From Aestuariibius violaceus (GTDB lineage Bacteria > Pseudomonadota > Alphaproteobacteria > Rhodobacterales > Rhodobacteraceae), in contig NZ_JBFONT020000002.1 of assembly GCF_040779325.2 (NCBI RefSeq), positions 310,001 to 374,000 on the forward strand: 64,000 nt of DNA. The letters are read 5' to 3'. Shown piece by piece: positions 17,134 to 25,588 of this stretch. The position numbers and the translations under genes are program-made. The notes under the pieces are model-generated. The model saw nothing but the letters and a program-made list of their open reading frames with translations. It searched no databases and was not told the origin of the DNA. Positions within the stretch are counted from its first letter, which is position 1. Every line of letters starts with the position of its first letter.

Positions 17134-17996
17134 ACACATGGCAGTCCGAAGTGCCGCCGCCGCCGGAGGTCGCGCCGGGGTGGGTCGGGTGGCTTCGGGT
17201 CGTCATCAAGGCGGTGCCGCTTGCGATCGTGGTGTTCGGCGGGCTGGCGGTTCTGCTGATCCTGCGCCTGGTTGAACGGCCGATCTTCGGCCTGCGGCGG
17301 CCGGCAACGCCGTTCGTCACGCAAGGAGTCTGTAGGACCGCGCTGGTCATCGTCGGCCTGAGGCTGAGCGTCGAGGGTCCGCGCTGTAGCGGCGGGCCGA
17401 TCGTGGCCAACCATGTGTCTTGGCTGGATATCTTCGTGCTGAATGCGGCGCGGCGGGTCTATTTCGTGTCGAAATCCGAGGTCGCCGGGTGGCTTGGGAT
17501 CGGCTGGCTGGCGCGGGCGACGGGGACGGTGTTCATCGAACGCGACCGACGTCTGGCCGCGGCGCAGCGCGATCTGCTGATGGAACGGGTGCGGATCGGG
17601 CATCTGCTGGCGCTGTTTCCGGAGGGCACCTCGACAGATGGAAAACGCATTCTGCCATTCAAATCAACGCTCTTCGATGCGTTTCTGAACGGGGAGGGGG
17701 CCGAAAGCATCCAGCCGGTGACCTTGGCCTATCACGCCACGGACGGCGAAGATGACAGGTTCTATGGCTGGTGGGGCGACATGGAATTCGGCGCGCATCT
17801 GATCAAGGTGCTGGCTGCTCCGCGGGGCGGACGTGTCGAGGCGGTATTCCACGAGCCCATGGTGACAAACGAGTTCGCGAGCCGCAAGGCGCTCGCCAAG
17901 GCCGCGGAGGAGGTGGTGCGCGAGGGTCTTGCCCGGCGGCTGCCTCAACCCATCGCGGCGGAAAGCACCTCGAGGGCGGCGGCGGGATCGTCCTGA
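17130..17996 (+). CDS. olsA: Lyso-ornithine lipid O-acyltransferase / PlsC-like acyltransferase
   Basis: 288 residues with a hydrophobic N-terminal segment (about 25-45) and the PlsC signatures: acyltransferase motif I NHVSWLD (HX4D) near residue 93 and FPEGTSTDGK near residue 165. Next to olsB and coupled to it by an ATGA overlap, so it most likely adds the second acyl chain to lyso-ornithine lipid. OlsA can also acylate lysophosphatidate in Rhodobacter. The 3' end overlaps the convergent thiE-like gene by 52 bp. Confidence 0.86.
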   Translation: MNTWQSEVPPPPEVAPGWVGWLRVVIKAVPLAIVVFGGLAVLLILRLVERPIFGLRRPATPFVTQGVCRTALVIVGLRLSVEGPRCSGGPIVANHVSWLDIFVLNAARRVYFVSKSEVAGWLGIGWLARATGTVFIERDRRLAAAQRDLLMERVRIGHLLALFPEGTSTDGKRILPFKSTLFDAFLNGEGAESIQPVTLAYHATDGEDDRFYGWWGDMEFGAHLIKVLAAPRGGRVEAVFHEPMVTNEFASRKALAKAAEEVVREGLARRLPQPIAAESTSRAAAGSS

Positions 17997-18565
17997 AGCC
18001 AGATTTCTTCGCCTAGCGCGAAGAAATCCGTGTAAGGCGAAAGGGTTCGGATGGCTTCCTCACTCAGTCCGCCTTCGGCGACGACGGGGAGTTCGATCAT
18101 CTCGGACCACCATTGAAAGAGGTCTTTCTCGGCGGTCTTGCCGTCGCCGAGGGCGCCGCCGACTGGCCCGAAGGAGATGTAATCGGCGCCGATCTCTCCC
18201 GCCGTCATGCCGTCGTGTGTCGAGGTGCCGCAGAAGGCACCGACGATGGCGTCGTCGCCCAGCTTTTTTCGGGCAGCGCGGACGGATCTCGCGCCGTCGG
18301 TCAGGTGGACGCCGTCAAGGCCCAGACGCTCTGCCAGCAGAACGTGGCTGTCGATGACGAGTGCGATGTCACGGGCGTGCAGGACCTCGCGCAGGGTGTC
18401 GCCGGCGCGGGCGATACGGTCTTCGTCCTGGGTGACGAGGGTCAGGCGGACGCAGGCGACCTCCACCCGGTCGAGGCAGGCCTGAAGTTCGCCCGGAAAG
18501 CGCGACAGTTCGAATTGCGGCGGGGTCAGCAGGTAGATCTGCGGCCGTTGCGGGGCGTTTGTCAT
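17945..18565 (-). CDS. thiE: Thiamine phosphate synthase family protein
   Basis: 206 residues, a TIM-barrel of the ThiE/TenI family. IYLLTPPQF opens strand 1, DGVHLTD resembles the thiazole/pyrimidine site, and GADYISFGPVGG is the phosphate-binding loop near residue 135. True ThiE joins the pyrimidine and thiazole moieties of thiamine; TenI-like members are isomerases or lack activity. The substrate-binding residues are not fully canonical (GPVGGALGDGKTA rather than GPVFPTxTK). The ATG at 18565 fits the domain. It overlaps the end of olsA by 52 bp in the opposite direction. Confidence 0.75.
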   Translation of the reverse strand: MTNAPQRPQIYLLTPPQFELSRFPGELQACLDRVEVACVRLTLVTQDEDRIARAGDTLREVLHARDIALVIDSHVLLAERLGLDGVHLTDGARSVRAARKKLGDDAIVGAFCGTSTHDGMTAGEIGADYISFGPVGGALGDGKTAEKDLFQWWSEMIELPVVAEGGLSEEAIRTLSPYTDFFALGEEIWLQDDPAAALEVLSAAMG

Positions 18566-18648
18566 TGTTCTTCCGCGCTTTTTCGGGTGGGTGCGCCCCT
18601 CGTAGCGGAGGCTTGCGGTCAAGCCAAGTCCTGCTATGGCGTGGCGCT

Positions 18649-19392
18649 ATGACCGAGCCTGCACCACAGCCCGCCTTTGTCCTGATCCGCCCCCAGATGG
18701 GCGAAAATATCGGCGCGGCGGCGCGGGCGATGTGGAATTTCGGGCTGGACCGGATGCGGGTCGTGGATCCGCGCGACGGGTGGCCGAACCAGAAGGCGGT
18801 CGCGATGGCGAGCGGCGCCGGGCGGCTGTTGGATGAGGCGCAGCTGGTCGGGACGACCGAGGAGGCGATTGCCGATTGCGCTTGGGTGGTCGCGACGACG
18901 GCGCGGCCGCGGGGGCTGACGAAGCCAGTTCTGAGCCCGGAGCGGGCGATGGAGATGGCGCGCGACCGGATCGCTGCGGGAGAGAAGGTCGCGGTGATGT
19001 TCGGCCCCGAGCGGGCGGGGATGGAGAACGACGATATCGCGCGGGCGAACGCGATCGTCTCAGTGCCCGTTAACCCTTTGTTTCCCTCTCTTAACCTCGC
19101 GCAATGCGTTTTGCTCGTCGCCTATGAGTGGCGGCGCGCGACGGAAGAGGCGTTGCCCGAACGCGTAGACGCTGTTGCGGACTGGGCGACTCAGGTCGAG
19201 ATCGAGAAACTATCGGAGCATTATGAAGATCGCCTTAACGACGCCGGATTTTTCTTCCCCGAGGCAAAGGCGGACGGGATGAAGCTGAACCTGCGCAATC
19301 TGTGGAGCCGGATGCTGCTGACGCGGGCGGACGTCCAGATGCTCCACGGGGTCCTGCGGCAAATGGTGCGCTGGAAGGAACGGGGGGACTGA
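18649..19392 (+). CDS. TrmJ/SpoU-type RNA 2'-O-methyltransferase
   Basis: 247 residues with SPOUT knotted-fold motifs: QMGENIGAAARAMWNFGL near residue 15, VMFGPERAGMEND near 118, and the SAM-binding C-terminal knot VPVNPLFPSLNLAQCVLL near 145. This arrangement matches TrmJ, which methylates tRNA position 32 in many bacteria. The C-terminal ~70 residues are helical, as in TrmJ. Divergent from the thiE-like gene. Confidence 0.88.
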   Translation: MTEPAPQPAFVLIRPQMGENIGAAARAMWNFGLDRMRVVDPRDGWPNQKAVAMASGAGRLLDEAQLVGTTEEAIADCAWVVATTARPRGLTKPVLSPERAMEMARDRIAAGEKVAVMFGPERAGMENDDIARANAIVSVPVNPLFPSLNLAQCVLLVAYEWRRATEEALPERVDAVADWATQVEIEKLSEHYEDRLNDAGFFFPEAKADGMKLNLRNLWSRMLLTRADVQMLHGVLRQMVRWKERGD

Positions 19393-19449
19393 CTTGCCGC
19401 TCTGAGGCGGCAGGCATAGGTTCCGGCCAGTTGTGGCACGCGGGGGATC

Positions 19450-20592
19450 ATGGCGGAAAAGCGGAGCATTTTCGAAGAGGTCGGCGAGGGCGCGAAAACC
19501 GAGGCGGCGAAGCCGGGTGTGATCGATAGCGGGCGAACTGGTGCGCGCGGCGCGATCCGCGCCTGGCTGATCGCGCTGTTCGCGCTGGTTGTGGTGATGA
19601 TCGCTGTGGGCGGGCTGACGCGGTTGACCGATAGCGGCCTCTCGATCACCGAATGGGCGCCCGTGACGGGCGCGGTCCCGCCTTTGAATGCCGAGGAGTG
19701 GGAGGCGGAGTTCGAGCTTTACCGCCAGATCCCCGAATATCAGGAGCAGAACCGCGGCATGAGCCTGGCCGAGTTCAAGGTGATCTACTGGTGGGAATGG
19801 GGGCATCGGCAGCTCGGGCGGTTCATCGGGCTGGTCTGGGCCGCGGGTTTTGTGGGCTTTCTGGTCGCGCGGAAGATCCCGCCGGGATGGACGGGAAAGC
19901 TGCTGCTTCTGGGCGCGCTTGGCGGGCTGCAAGGGGCGATCGGCTGGTGGATGGTGGCCTCTGGGCTGGAGGAGGGGATGCTGGATGTGGCGTCCTATCG
20001 GCTGGCCACGCATCTGGGGCTGGCCTTTGTCATCCTCGGACTGATCGCGTGGTTCACGTTCCAGCTGTCGCGGCCGCAGCTTGCGCTGATTCAGGCGCGT
20101 CGGGAGCGGGATGTGGGGCTGTTCCGGCTGGGGGCCGTGCTGGCCGCGTTGGCTTTCATCCAGATCCTGCTGGGCGCCTTGGTCGCCGGGATCGATGCGG
20201 GGCGCAACTATACGGATTGGCCGCTGATGGCGGGCGGGTTCCTGCCGCCGCAGCCTTTCGATCTGGAGCCGCTCTGGCGGAACTTCTTTGAGGATGACGG
20301 GCTGGTGCAGTTCATGCACCGGATGAGCGGGTATCTGTTGTTCGTCGTGGGCATCGGCATCTGGTGGGTGGCGCGACGGTCGCCCTTTACTGCCGTGCGC
20401 GGTGCGTTCGGGGTGATGGCGGCGGTGATGGTGTTGCAGATGCTGATCGGCATCATGACGGTGATGTATTCCGCGCCGTGGCATCTGGCGATCGTGCATC
20501 AGTTGATGGCGGTGGCCCTGTGGGTGCTGATCCTCAGGGCGCGATTCCTTGCGGGCTATCCGCCTGCGCAATCGGTAAGGGGGGCGGCATGA
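19450..20592 (+). CDS. ctaA: Haem A synthase (type 2 CtaA)
   Basis: 380 residues with about eight membrane helices, the long form of CtaA seen in Alphaproteobacteria and mitochondria (Cox15). Motifs: VGGLTRLTDSGLSITEWAPV near residue 55, the haem-ligand histidine regions WEWGHRQLGR, ATHLGLA, QFMHRMSGYL, and VHQLMAVALW. It oxidises haem O to haem A for aa3-type cytochrome oxidase, so aerobic respiration is implied. Overlaps the next gene by 4 bp. Confidence 0.95.
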   Translation: MAEKRSIFEEVGEGAKTEAAKPGVIDSGRTGARGAIRAWLIALFALVVVMIAVGGLTRLTDSGLSITEWAPVTGAVPPLNAEEWEAEFELYRQIPEYQEQNRGMSLAEFKVIYWWEWGHRQLGRFIGLVWAAGFVGFLVARKIPPGWTGKLLLLGALGGLQGAIGWWMVASGLEEGMLDVASYRLATHLGLAFVILGLIAWFTFQLSRPQLALIQARRERDVGLFRLGAVLAALAFIQILLGALVAGIDAGRNYTDWPLMAGGFLPPQPFDLEPLWRNFFEDDGLVQFMHRMSGYLLFVVGIGIWWVARRSPFTAVRGAFGVMAAVMVLQMLIGIMTVMYSAPWHLAIVHQLMAVALWVLILRARFLAGYPPAQSVRGAA

Positions 20593-22058
20593 GCGGCTAT
20601 GACGATCTGATGGCCTTTCAGCGCGAGACGGAGGCGCTGTCGCAGGTGGCCGGCCGGTTGAGCTGGGATCAGGAGACGATGATGCCGAAAGGCGCCGCCG
20701 AGCAGCGGGGGGAGGAGATGGCGGCGATGGAGGGGATGCTCCACGCGCGCCGGGTGGATCCGCGGATCGGGGAGTGGCTCGAAGCGGCCGAGGCTGTGGA
20801 CGACGTCGCCAAGGCGCAGCTGCGGGAGATCCGGCGGAGTTATGAGCGCTACGCGAAGGTGCCCGCCAAGCTCGCCTCCGAGATCGCGCGGGTGACGAGC
20901 CGGGCTCAGGGGATCTGGGCCGAAGCGCGGGCGGCGGAGGATGTCGCTGCCTTCCTGCCGGTGCTGGACGAGGTCGTGCGGTTGAAGCGCGAGGAAGGGC
21001 AGGCGCTGGCGAATGGCGGGGGCGTCTATGACGCGATGCTGGGCGATTACGAGCCCGGCGCGACGGGGGCGGAGCTTGAGGCGATGTTCGGCGCGCTCAG
21101 GCCGCGGCTGGTCGATCTGCGGGACCGGGTCCTCGATGCGGGACCTGCTCCGGAGCTGACGGGGAGCTTCGCGGAAGAGGGGCAGCTGGCGATCTCGACG
21201 CGGCTGGCGGAGGCGTTCGGCTACGACTTCCACCGGGGGCGGATCGACAAGGCGGTGCATCCGTTCTCGTCGGGGTCAGGGGACGATGTGCGGATCACGA
21301 CGCGGACCAATCCGCTGGACCCGTTCAACTGCTTCTATTCGACGGTCCATGAGGTGGGTCATGCGGCCTATGAGCAGGGGGTCGATGAAGCCTATGCGTT
21401 GACGCCGATCGGGCAGGGCGCCTCGATGGGGGTGCATGAGAGCCAGAGCCGGATCTACGAAAACCAGATCGGGCGAAGCCGGGCCTTTACGGGCTGGCTT
21501 TACGGCCAGATGCGGGAGGTTTTTGGCGATCTGTCGGTGGACGGGCCGGAGGCGTTCTATGCCGCCGCAAACCGGGTGCATCGGGGCTATATCCGGACCG
21601 AGGCGGATGAGGTGCAGTATAACCTGCATGTGCTGCTGCGCTTTGACCTTGAGCGGGCACTGATGGCGGGGGATCTGGGGATCGCTGATCTGGAAGCGGC
21701 GTGGAACGACCGGTTCAAGGCTGATTTCGGCTATGCGGTCGATAAGCCGTCGGACGGGGTGTTGCAGGACGTTCACTGGTCGGTGGGGCTGTTTGGGTAT
21801 TTCCCGACCTACACGTTGGGCAACGTCTATGCGGGGTGTCTCTATCAGGCTCTGCGCGCGGACGTGCCGGGCTTGGACGCGGCTTTGGCGGACGGTGACA
21901 CGGCGCCGGCGACAGCGTGGCTGCGGGAGAAGTTGCAGCGCCATGGCGGGTTGATGCTGCCGAAGGATCTGATCGCGCAGGCCGCGGGCAAGGCGCCGTC
22001 GGAAGGGCCGCTTCTGGATTATCTCGAGGAAAAGTTCGAGGCGCTTTATGGGCTGTGA
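20589..22058 (+). CDS. M32 family carboxypeptidase
   Basis: 489 residues, typical for thermostable carboxypeptidase Taq-like M32 enzymes. It has the zinc motif HEVGH at residues 254-258, the downstream HESQS with the third ligand (residues 283-287), and conserved ITTRTNPLDPFNCFYS and EADEVQYNLHVLLRFDLER. It removes C-terminal residues from peptides in the cytoplasm. ATGA overlap with ctaA suggests cotranscription, without an obvious functional link. A long hairpin follows at 22117-22139. Confidence 0.94.
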   Translation: MSGYDDLMAFQRETEALSQVAGRLSWDQETMMPKGAAEQRGEEMAAMEGMLHARRVDPRIGEWLEAAEAVDDVAKAQLREIRRSYERYAKVPAKLASEIARVTSRAQGIWAEARAAEDVAAFLPVLDEVVRLKREEGQALANGGGVYDAMLGDYEPGATGAELEAMFGALRPRLVDLRDRVLDAGPAPELTGSFAEEGQLAISTRLAEAFGYDFHRGRIDKAVHPFSSGSGDDVRITTRTNPLDPFNCFYSTVHEVGHAAYEQGVDEAYALTPIGQGASMGVHESQSRIYENQIGRSRAFTGWLYGQMREVFGDLSVDGPEAFYAAANRVHRGYIRTEADEVQYNLHVLLRFDLERALMAGDLGIADLEAAWNDRFKADFGYAVDKPSDGVLQDVHWSVGLFGYFPTYTLGNVYAGCLYQALRADVPGLDAALADGDTAPATAWLREKLQRHGGLMLPKDLIAQAAGKAPSEGPLLDYLEEKFEALYGL

Positions 22059-22116
22059 CCTGCCGGTGCGGGCTGTCGCCCGCGCGCGATGTTTTCGCGC
22101 TCAGGCCGCGCGGGCC

Positions 22117-22139
22117 TTCAAGGGGCGCTGCCCCTTGAA
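22117..22139. repeat. Perfect 10-bp inverted repeat between convergent genes
   Basis: TTCAAGGGGC at 22117-22126 and GCCCCTTGAA at 22130-22139 flank GCT. It is followed by AATCCCCGGAGTATTTT. It lies between the convergent M32 and enoyl-CoA hydratase genes, so it can serve as a bidirectional terminator. This GC hairpin plus CCCCGGAGTATTTT arrangement looks like an intergenic repeat of the Rhodobacteraceae; that statement is from general recollection. Confidence 0.6.
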
Positions 22140-22170
22140 AATCCCCGGAGTATTTTCAGCCAGATGAGGA

Positions 22171-22953
22171 TCAGAGCCAGTTGGGTGGGCGCTTTTCTAA
22201 GAAGGCGGAGATGCCTTCGTCGGTGTCCTGGTCGAGCATGTTTTGGGTCATGACCTCTGCTGTGTGGGCATAAGCGGCCTCGGTCGTGAGGTCGGTCTGG
22301 TCGTAGAAGGCGCGTTTGCCAATGCGGACGGCGGTGTCGAGTTTGGCGGCGATGGTTTCGGCGAGGGTGCGGGTTTCCTGGACGAGGTCTTCCTCGGGGA
22401 CGGCCTTGTTGATGAGGCCGAGGCGGAGGGCCTCGTCGGTCGCGATGAAGCGGCCGGTGGTCAGCATCTCGAAGGCCTGTTTGCGGGGGATGGCGCGGGT
22501 GAGCGCCACCATCGGGGTGGAACAGAAGAGGCCGATATTGACACCGTTGACGCCGAACCGGGTGCCGGTGGCGGCGATGGCCAGGTCGCAGGTGGCGGCA
22601 AGCTGACAGCCGGCCGCGGTGGCGATGCCGTGGACCTGGGCGATGACGGGCTGGGGGAGGGATTGCAGGCCCATCATGACCTTGGCGCAGCGTTCGAAGA
22701 GGTCGCGGAAGGCGGCCACGCCCTTGTCGGGGGATTGTCGCTTGGCCTGCATTTCCTTGAGGTCGTGACCTGCACAGAAGGCCTTGCCGGTGCCGGAGAG
22801 GATGACGGCACGGGTCTCTTTGTCCTCCTGCAGGGCGTCGATCTGGTCTTGCAGGGAGGCGAGCATCGCGTCGGAGAGCGCGTTCAGGCGGTCCGGCGCG
22901 TTGAGAGTCAGATGGGCGATGCCATCTTCGTCGTGGCGGTCGAGCAGGGGCAT
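22171..22953 (-). CDS. Enoyl-CoA hydratase/isomerase family protein
   Basis: 260 residues, crotonase fold. SGTGKAFCAGHDLKEM near residue 53 forms an oxyanion hole, and GIATAAGCQLAATCDLAIA near 109 the second. The usual catalytic glutamates of true hydratases are not both evident: NGVNIGLFCSTP replaces the typical PEI.LG..PG. It resembles ECHDC3-type proteins rather than FadB. Substrate unknown. The ATG at 22953 is 58 bp from the divergent PaaI-like gene, suggesting a shared control region and a role in acyl-CoA metabolism. Confidence 0.85.
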   Translation of the reverse strand: MPLLDRHDEDGIAHLTLNAPDRLNALSDAMLASLQDQIDALQEDKETRAVILSGTGKAFCAGHDLKEMQAKRQSPDKGVAAFRDLFERCAKVMMGLQSLPQPVIAQVHGIATAAGCQLAATCDLAIAATGTRFGVNGVNIGLFCSTPMVALTRAIPRKQAFEMLTTGRFIATDEALRLGLINKAVPEEDLVQETRTLAETIAAKLDTAVRIGKRAFYDQTDLTTEAAYAHTAEVMTQNMLDQDTDEGISAFLEKRPPNWL

Positions 22954-23011
22954 CTTGTCCTCCCTCCTGGCTTCGGCGAAGTCTAGGCCGAGGCCGGACG
23001 GGAGGGAAGAC

Positions 23012-23443
23012 GTGGCGCTGAAGATGGACAAGGCGGCGCTGGAGGCGTTTCTGGTGAAGGCGTTTCCGCAGGTGGCGGGCGATTTCGCGATCGACCGGGT
23101 GGATATGGACGGCATCCGGGTGCGGTTGGTGACGGCAGAGAAACACCTGCGGCCCGGCGGGACGGTGTCGGGGCCTGCGATGTTTTCACTGGCGGATGTG
23201 GCGATCTATCTGGCGATCCTGTCGCGGATCGGGCCGCAGGCGCTGGCGGTCACAACGAATTGCTCGATCGACTTCATGCGCAAGCCGGCGGCGGGGGCAG
23301 ACCTGATCTGCGAGGCGCGGCTGTTGAAGCTGGGGCGGGTGCTGGCGGTGGGCGATGCGCTGATCTTCAGCGAGGGCTTGGATGGGGCGGTGGCGCGGGC
23401 CGGGCTGACCTATTCCATCCCACCGGTGCGGATCGAGCGGTAG
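23012..23443 (+). CDS. PaaI-family hotdog thioesterase
   Basis: 143 residues. The hotdog fold is indicated by LRPGGTVSGPAMFSLADVAIYLA, where the DUF4442/PaaI-type catalytic acid is in SLAD, and CSIDFMRKPAAGADLICEARLLKLGR. Such enzymes hydrolyse acyl-CoA thioesters. A GTG start at 23012 is preferred because GGAGGGAAGA lies 5 bp upstream; the internal ATG at 23024 is the alternative. Its last 34 bp overlap the convergent membrane-protein gene. Confidence 0.85.
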   Translation: MALKMDKAALEAFLVKAFPQVAGDFAIDRVDMDGIRVRLVTAEKHLRPGGTVSGPAMFSLADVAIYLAILSRIGPQALAVTTNCSIDFMRKPAAGADLICEARLLKLGRVLAVGDALIFSEGLDGAVARAGLTYSIPPVRIER

Positions 23444-24045
23444 GCGTGTCGGATCCAGAACCCGCTCCATAATGCGAAGCCGAGGAGTTTGGCGAGGTCC
23501 TCGGCCACAGGCAGGCCCAAGGCGTCATCCGAGAGGATGTCAAGGGCGACCGACACGAAGAGGGCGACGCCCGACAGCAGCAACGGCCACTGGGCGGGGG
23601 CGACGAGGCGGCGCCCGAAGCTGAGCGTCACGGCAATCGCCCAGATCGCGTAGAGCAGTATCACGACCTCTTCGCTGGCGCCGAAATAGGCCGGCGCGAG
23701 CCGTTCGTGAAAGAGGTAGCGGTCATCGAAGGCCAGAACGGCCGAGAGGGCGCCGGCGGCCATCAGCTTTCTGCGGTCGATCTGCGCCATGACGGCGCCG
23801 AAGCAGGCGATCGCGGCGCCGGTCACGAGCGTATAGATGCCGATCTCGGTGACGAGGCCGGTGAAGATCGGGAGCTGGTAGACGGTCGCCGTGTCCTTGA
23901 GGACGCGCACGCCGGTGCCGGAGGCGGCGAGGATCACAAGATAGGCGGCGAGGACAACCGCACAGGCGGCAGCAATGACAACAACGTTGGACAGCCCCGA
24001 GGGCTGAGGCTTCATGTGCTCGGCAGAGATGTCACTCGTAACCAT
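23410..24045 (-). CDS. Uncharacterised membrane protein, about six helices
   Basis: 211 residues with hydrophobic segments at about 20-42, 60-85, 93-108, 124-143, 152-172 and 182-200. A conserved-looking acidic/aromatic stretch, DDRYLFHERLAP, lies between helices 3 and 4. I do not recognise a family with a known function. The 3' end overlaps the PaaI-like gene by 34 bp. The promoter probably lies in 24050-24190, which contains the AT-rich dyad at 24155-24168. Confidence 0.65.
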   Translation of the reverse strand: MVTSDISAEHMKPQPSGLSNVVVIAAACAVVLAAYLVILAASGTGVRVLKDTATVYQLPIFTGLVTEIGIYTLVTGAAIACFGAVMAQIDRRKLMAAGALSAVLAFDDRYLFHERLAPAYFGASEEVVILLYAIWAIAVTLSFGRRLVAPAQWPLLLSGVALFVSVALDILSDDALGLPVAEDLAKLLGFALWSGFWIRHAYRSIRTGGME

Positions 24046-24154
24046 GGGCAGTCGTCATTGGATCGTCATTGATCTGTTACAATCCCAGCTTTGGCAGGCT
24101 GCTTCAAGGCCAACGTGCCGTCGCGAAGGAAGACTCTCGACGGCAGGAATGTGG

Positions 24155-24168
24155 GGTATTATAATACC
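24155..24168. promoter_or_regulatory. AT-rich dyad with TATAAT on both strands
   Basis: GGTATTATAATACC is a perfect 14-bp palindrome, so a TATAAT hexamer reads on each strand. On the plus strand it is preceded at 17 bp by TCGACG (24137-24142), a 4/6 match to a -35. It lies in the divergent region between the membrane protein and rplM, and may be a bidirectional promoter or operator. Confidence 0.4.
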
Positions 24169-24216
24169 TAATTTACAAGCCTCTGTTTCTTAATGATTTA
24201 TTCGCGCAACGCTCCC

Positions 24217-24244
24217 TTGACCCGTTCGGTGCGATGCTTATAAC
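24217..24244 (+). promoter_or_regulatory. Probable promoter of rplM-rpsI
   Basis: TTGACC at 24217-24222 and TATAAC at 24239-24244 are separated by 16 bp. Each matches the sigma-70 consensus at 5 of 6 positions. It lies 51 bp before the rplM start codon. Confidence 0.7.
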
Positions 24245-24295
24245 CCGCCCATCCTATTCACCGCGGCCGCATGGCCGATCGAGACGGGTCGAGAC

Positions 24296-24757
24296 ATGAA
24301 AACCTACACTGCCACCCCGGCGGAGATCGATAAGAAGTGGATCCTAATCGATGCTGAAGGCATCGTACTGGGCCGTCTTGCATCGATCGTCGCGGGCCGC
24401 CTGCGCGGCAAGCACAAGCCCACCTTCACGCCGCACATGGATATGGGCGACAATGTGATCGTCATCAATGCGGACAAGATCCAGCTGACCGGCAACAAGC
24501 GGGACAAGCCGAACTACTGGCACACCGGCTATCCGGGCGGGATCAAGAGCCGCACGACGGGCCAGATCCTGGAAGGCGAGCATCCCGAGCGGGTCGTCAT
24601 GCAGGCGGTCAAGCGGATGCTTCCGGGCAACCGGCTGAGCCGTAAGCAACTGACGAACCTGCGTGTTTTCGCAGGGCCCGAGCACACGCACGAGGCCCAG
24701 CAGCCCGAGGTGCTGGACGTGAAATCAATGAATTCCAAGAATACGCGGAGTGCCTGA
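24296..24757 (+). CDS. rplM: 50S ribosomal protein L13
   Basis: 153 residues with the L13 blocks KKWILIDAEGIVLGRLAS, GDNVIVINADKIQLTGNK and HTGYPGGIKSRT. It assembles early in the 50S subunit and is followed 2 bp later by rpsI, the universal rplM-rpsI pair. The C-terminus (EVLDVKSMNSKNTRSA) runs slightly longer than the usual ~142 residues. Confidence 0.97.
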   Translation: MKTYTATPAEIDKKWILIDAEGIVLGRLASIVAGRLRGKHKPTFTPHMDMGDNVIVINADKIQLTGNKRDKPNYWHTGYPGGIKSRTTGQILEGEHPERVVMQAVKRMLPGNRLSRKQLTNLRVFAGPEHTHEAQQPEVLDVKSMNSKNTRSA

Positions 24758-24759
24758 GC

Positions 24760-25263
24760 ATGGCTGAGCAAGTTTCTTCTCTGGACGAGCTGGCGAAGGC
24801 CGTCACCGCCGATATCGGCGGCGTACAGGGCGTGGCGCCCGAAGAGGCGACCCCGCGCGAGCCGGTGCGTGACGATCTGGGCCGGTCCTATGCGACGGGC
24901 AAGCGGAAGGATGCGGTCGCCCGCGTCTGGATCAAGCCGGGATCGGGCAAGGTCAGCGTCAACGGCAAGGAAATCGACAAGTATTTCGCCCGTCCGGTGC
25001 TGCAGATGATCCTGCGTCAGCCGTTCTCGGTCGCCGGTGTCGACGGCCAGTTCGACGTTCAGGCGACGGTCAAGGGCGGCGGTCTGTCCGGTCAGGCCGG
25101 TGCCGTAAAGCACGGAATTTCCAAGGCTTTGCAGCTTTACGATCCGTCCCTGCGGCCGGCCCTGAAAGCCGCTGGCTTCCTGACCCGCGACAGCCGCGTG
25201 GTCGAGCGGAAGAAGTACGGCAAGGCGAAGGCGCGGAAGAGCTTCCAGTTCTCCAAGCGCTGA
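24760..25263 (+). CDS. rpsI: 30S ribosomal protein S9
   Basis: 167 residues. The S9 core (about 40-167) has YATGKRKDAVARVWI, GKVSVNGKEIDKYF and the C-terminal tail KKYGKAKARKSFQFSKR that enters the P site. An additional ~38-residue acidic N-terminal segment precedes it, as in other Alphaproteobacteria. It ends the rplM operon, with a terminator 25 bp later. Confidence 0.97.
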   Translation: MAEQVSSLDELAKAVTADIGGVQGVAPEEATPREPVRDDLGRSYATGKRKDAVARVWIKPGSGKVSVNGKEIDKYFARPVLQMILRQPFSVAGVDGQFDVQATVKGGGLSGQAGAVKHGISKALQLYDPSLRPALKAAGFLTRDSRVVERKKYGKAKARKSFQFSKR

Positions 25264-25287
25264 TCTTCAGCTTACGACTTTTCGGGA

Positions 25288-25312
25288 AAGCCGTCCTTCG
25301 GGGCGGCTTTTT
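25288..25312 (+). terminator. Intrinsic terminator after rplM-rpsI
   Basis: AAGCCGTCC pairs with GGGCGGCTT across a TTCG tetraloop (9 bp, one G-T pair), followed by TTT. Textbook position just after rpsI. Confidence 0.88.
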
Positions 25313-25422
25313 CCGTTGCAGGGGGGCCGTTCGTTAACGCGTCGCGCGGTGGGTCGTCCGCACCGTTCGACGCACCGCCGCGAATCATCCGTTAACGAAG
25401 GGAAATGCTGGGAAATCGGCGT

Positions 25423-25461
25423 GTCGGCATTCCGTCGGCATCCTGTCGGCATCACGTCGGA
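25423..25461. repeat. 11-bp tandem direct repeat, 3.5 copies
   Basis: The units GTCGGCATTCC, GTCGGCATCCT and GTCGGCATCAC are followed by GTCGGA, with exact 11-bp periodicity (close to one helical turn). It lies in the non-coding 25313-25588 stretch between the rpsI terminator and the small genes downstream of tetR. It could be a cooperative protein-binding array or just a simple tandem repeat. Confidence 0.6.
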
Positions 25462-25562
25462 CGCTTTTTCGCCGGATCGCCCGGTAACGGACCGTTCTGC
25501 TGCGGCGCAGCGCAACAGCGTGGACAAGAGCGCAGATGGTTGGGATTGTTTCCGGATGGGGT

Positions 25563-25581
25563 GGTGGGGTGGAACCCCACC
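25563..25581. repeat. GGTGGGGT/ACCCCACC intergenic palindrome
   Basis: GGTGGGGT at 25563-25570 and ACCCCACC at 25574-25581 flank GGA, followed by CTACGG. It lies immediately after the stop of the small minus-strand gene. It resembles the palindrome at 29527-29549 in layout (G-rich arm, 3-nt loop, C-rich arm and a CTA flank). Confidence 0.5.
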
Positions 25582-25588
25582 CTACGGA

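Noticed and set aside
25423..25461. Tandem GTCGGCAT units as a CRISPR
   Set aside because: Units are only 11 bp with 3 variable bases between them, too short for CRISPR repeats and spacers, and no cas genes are present.
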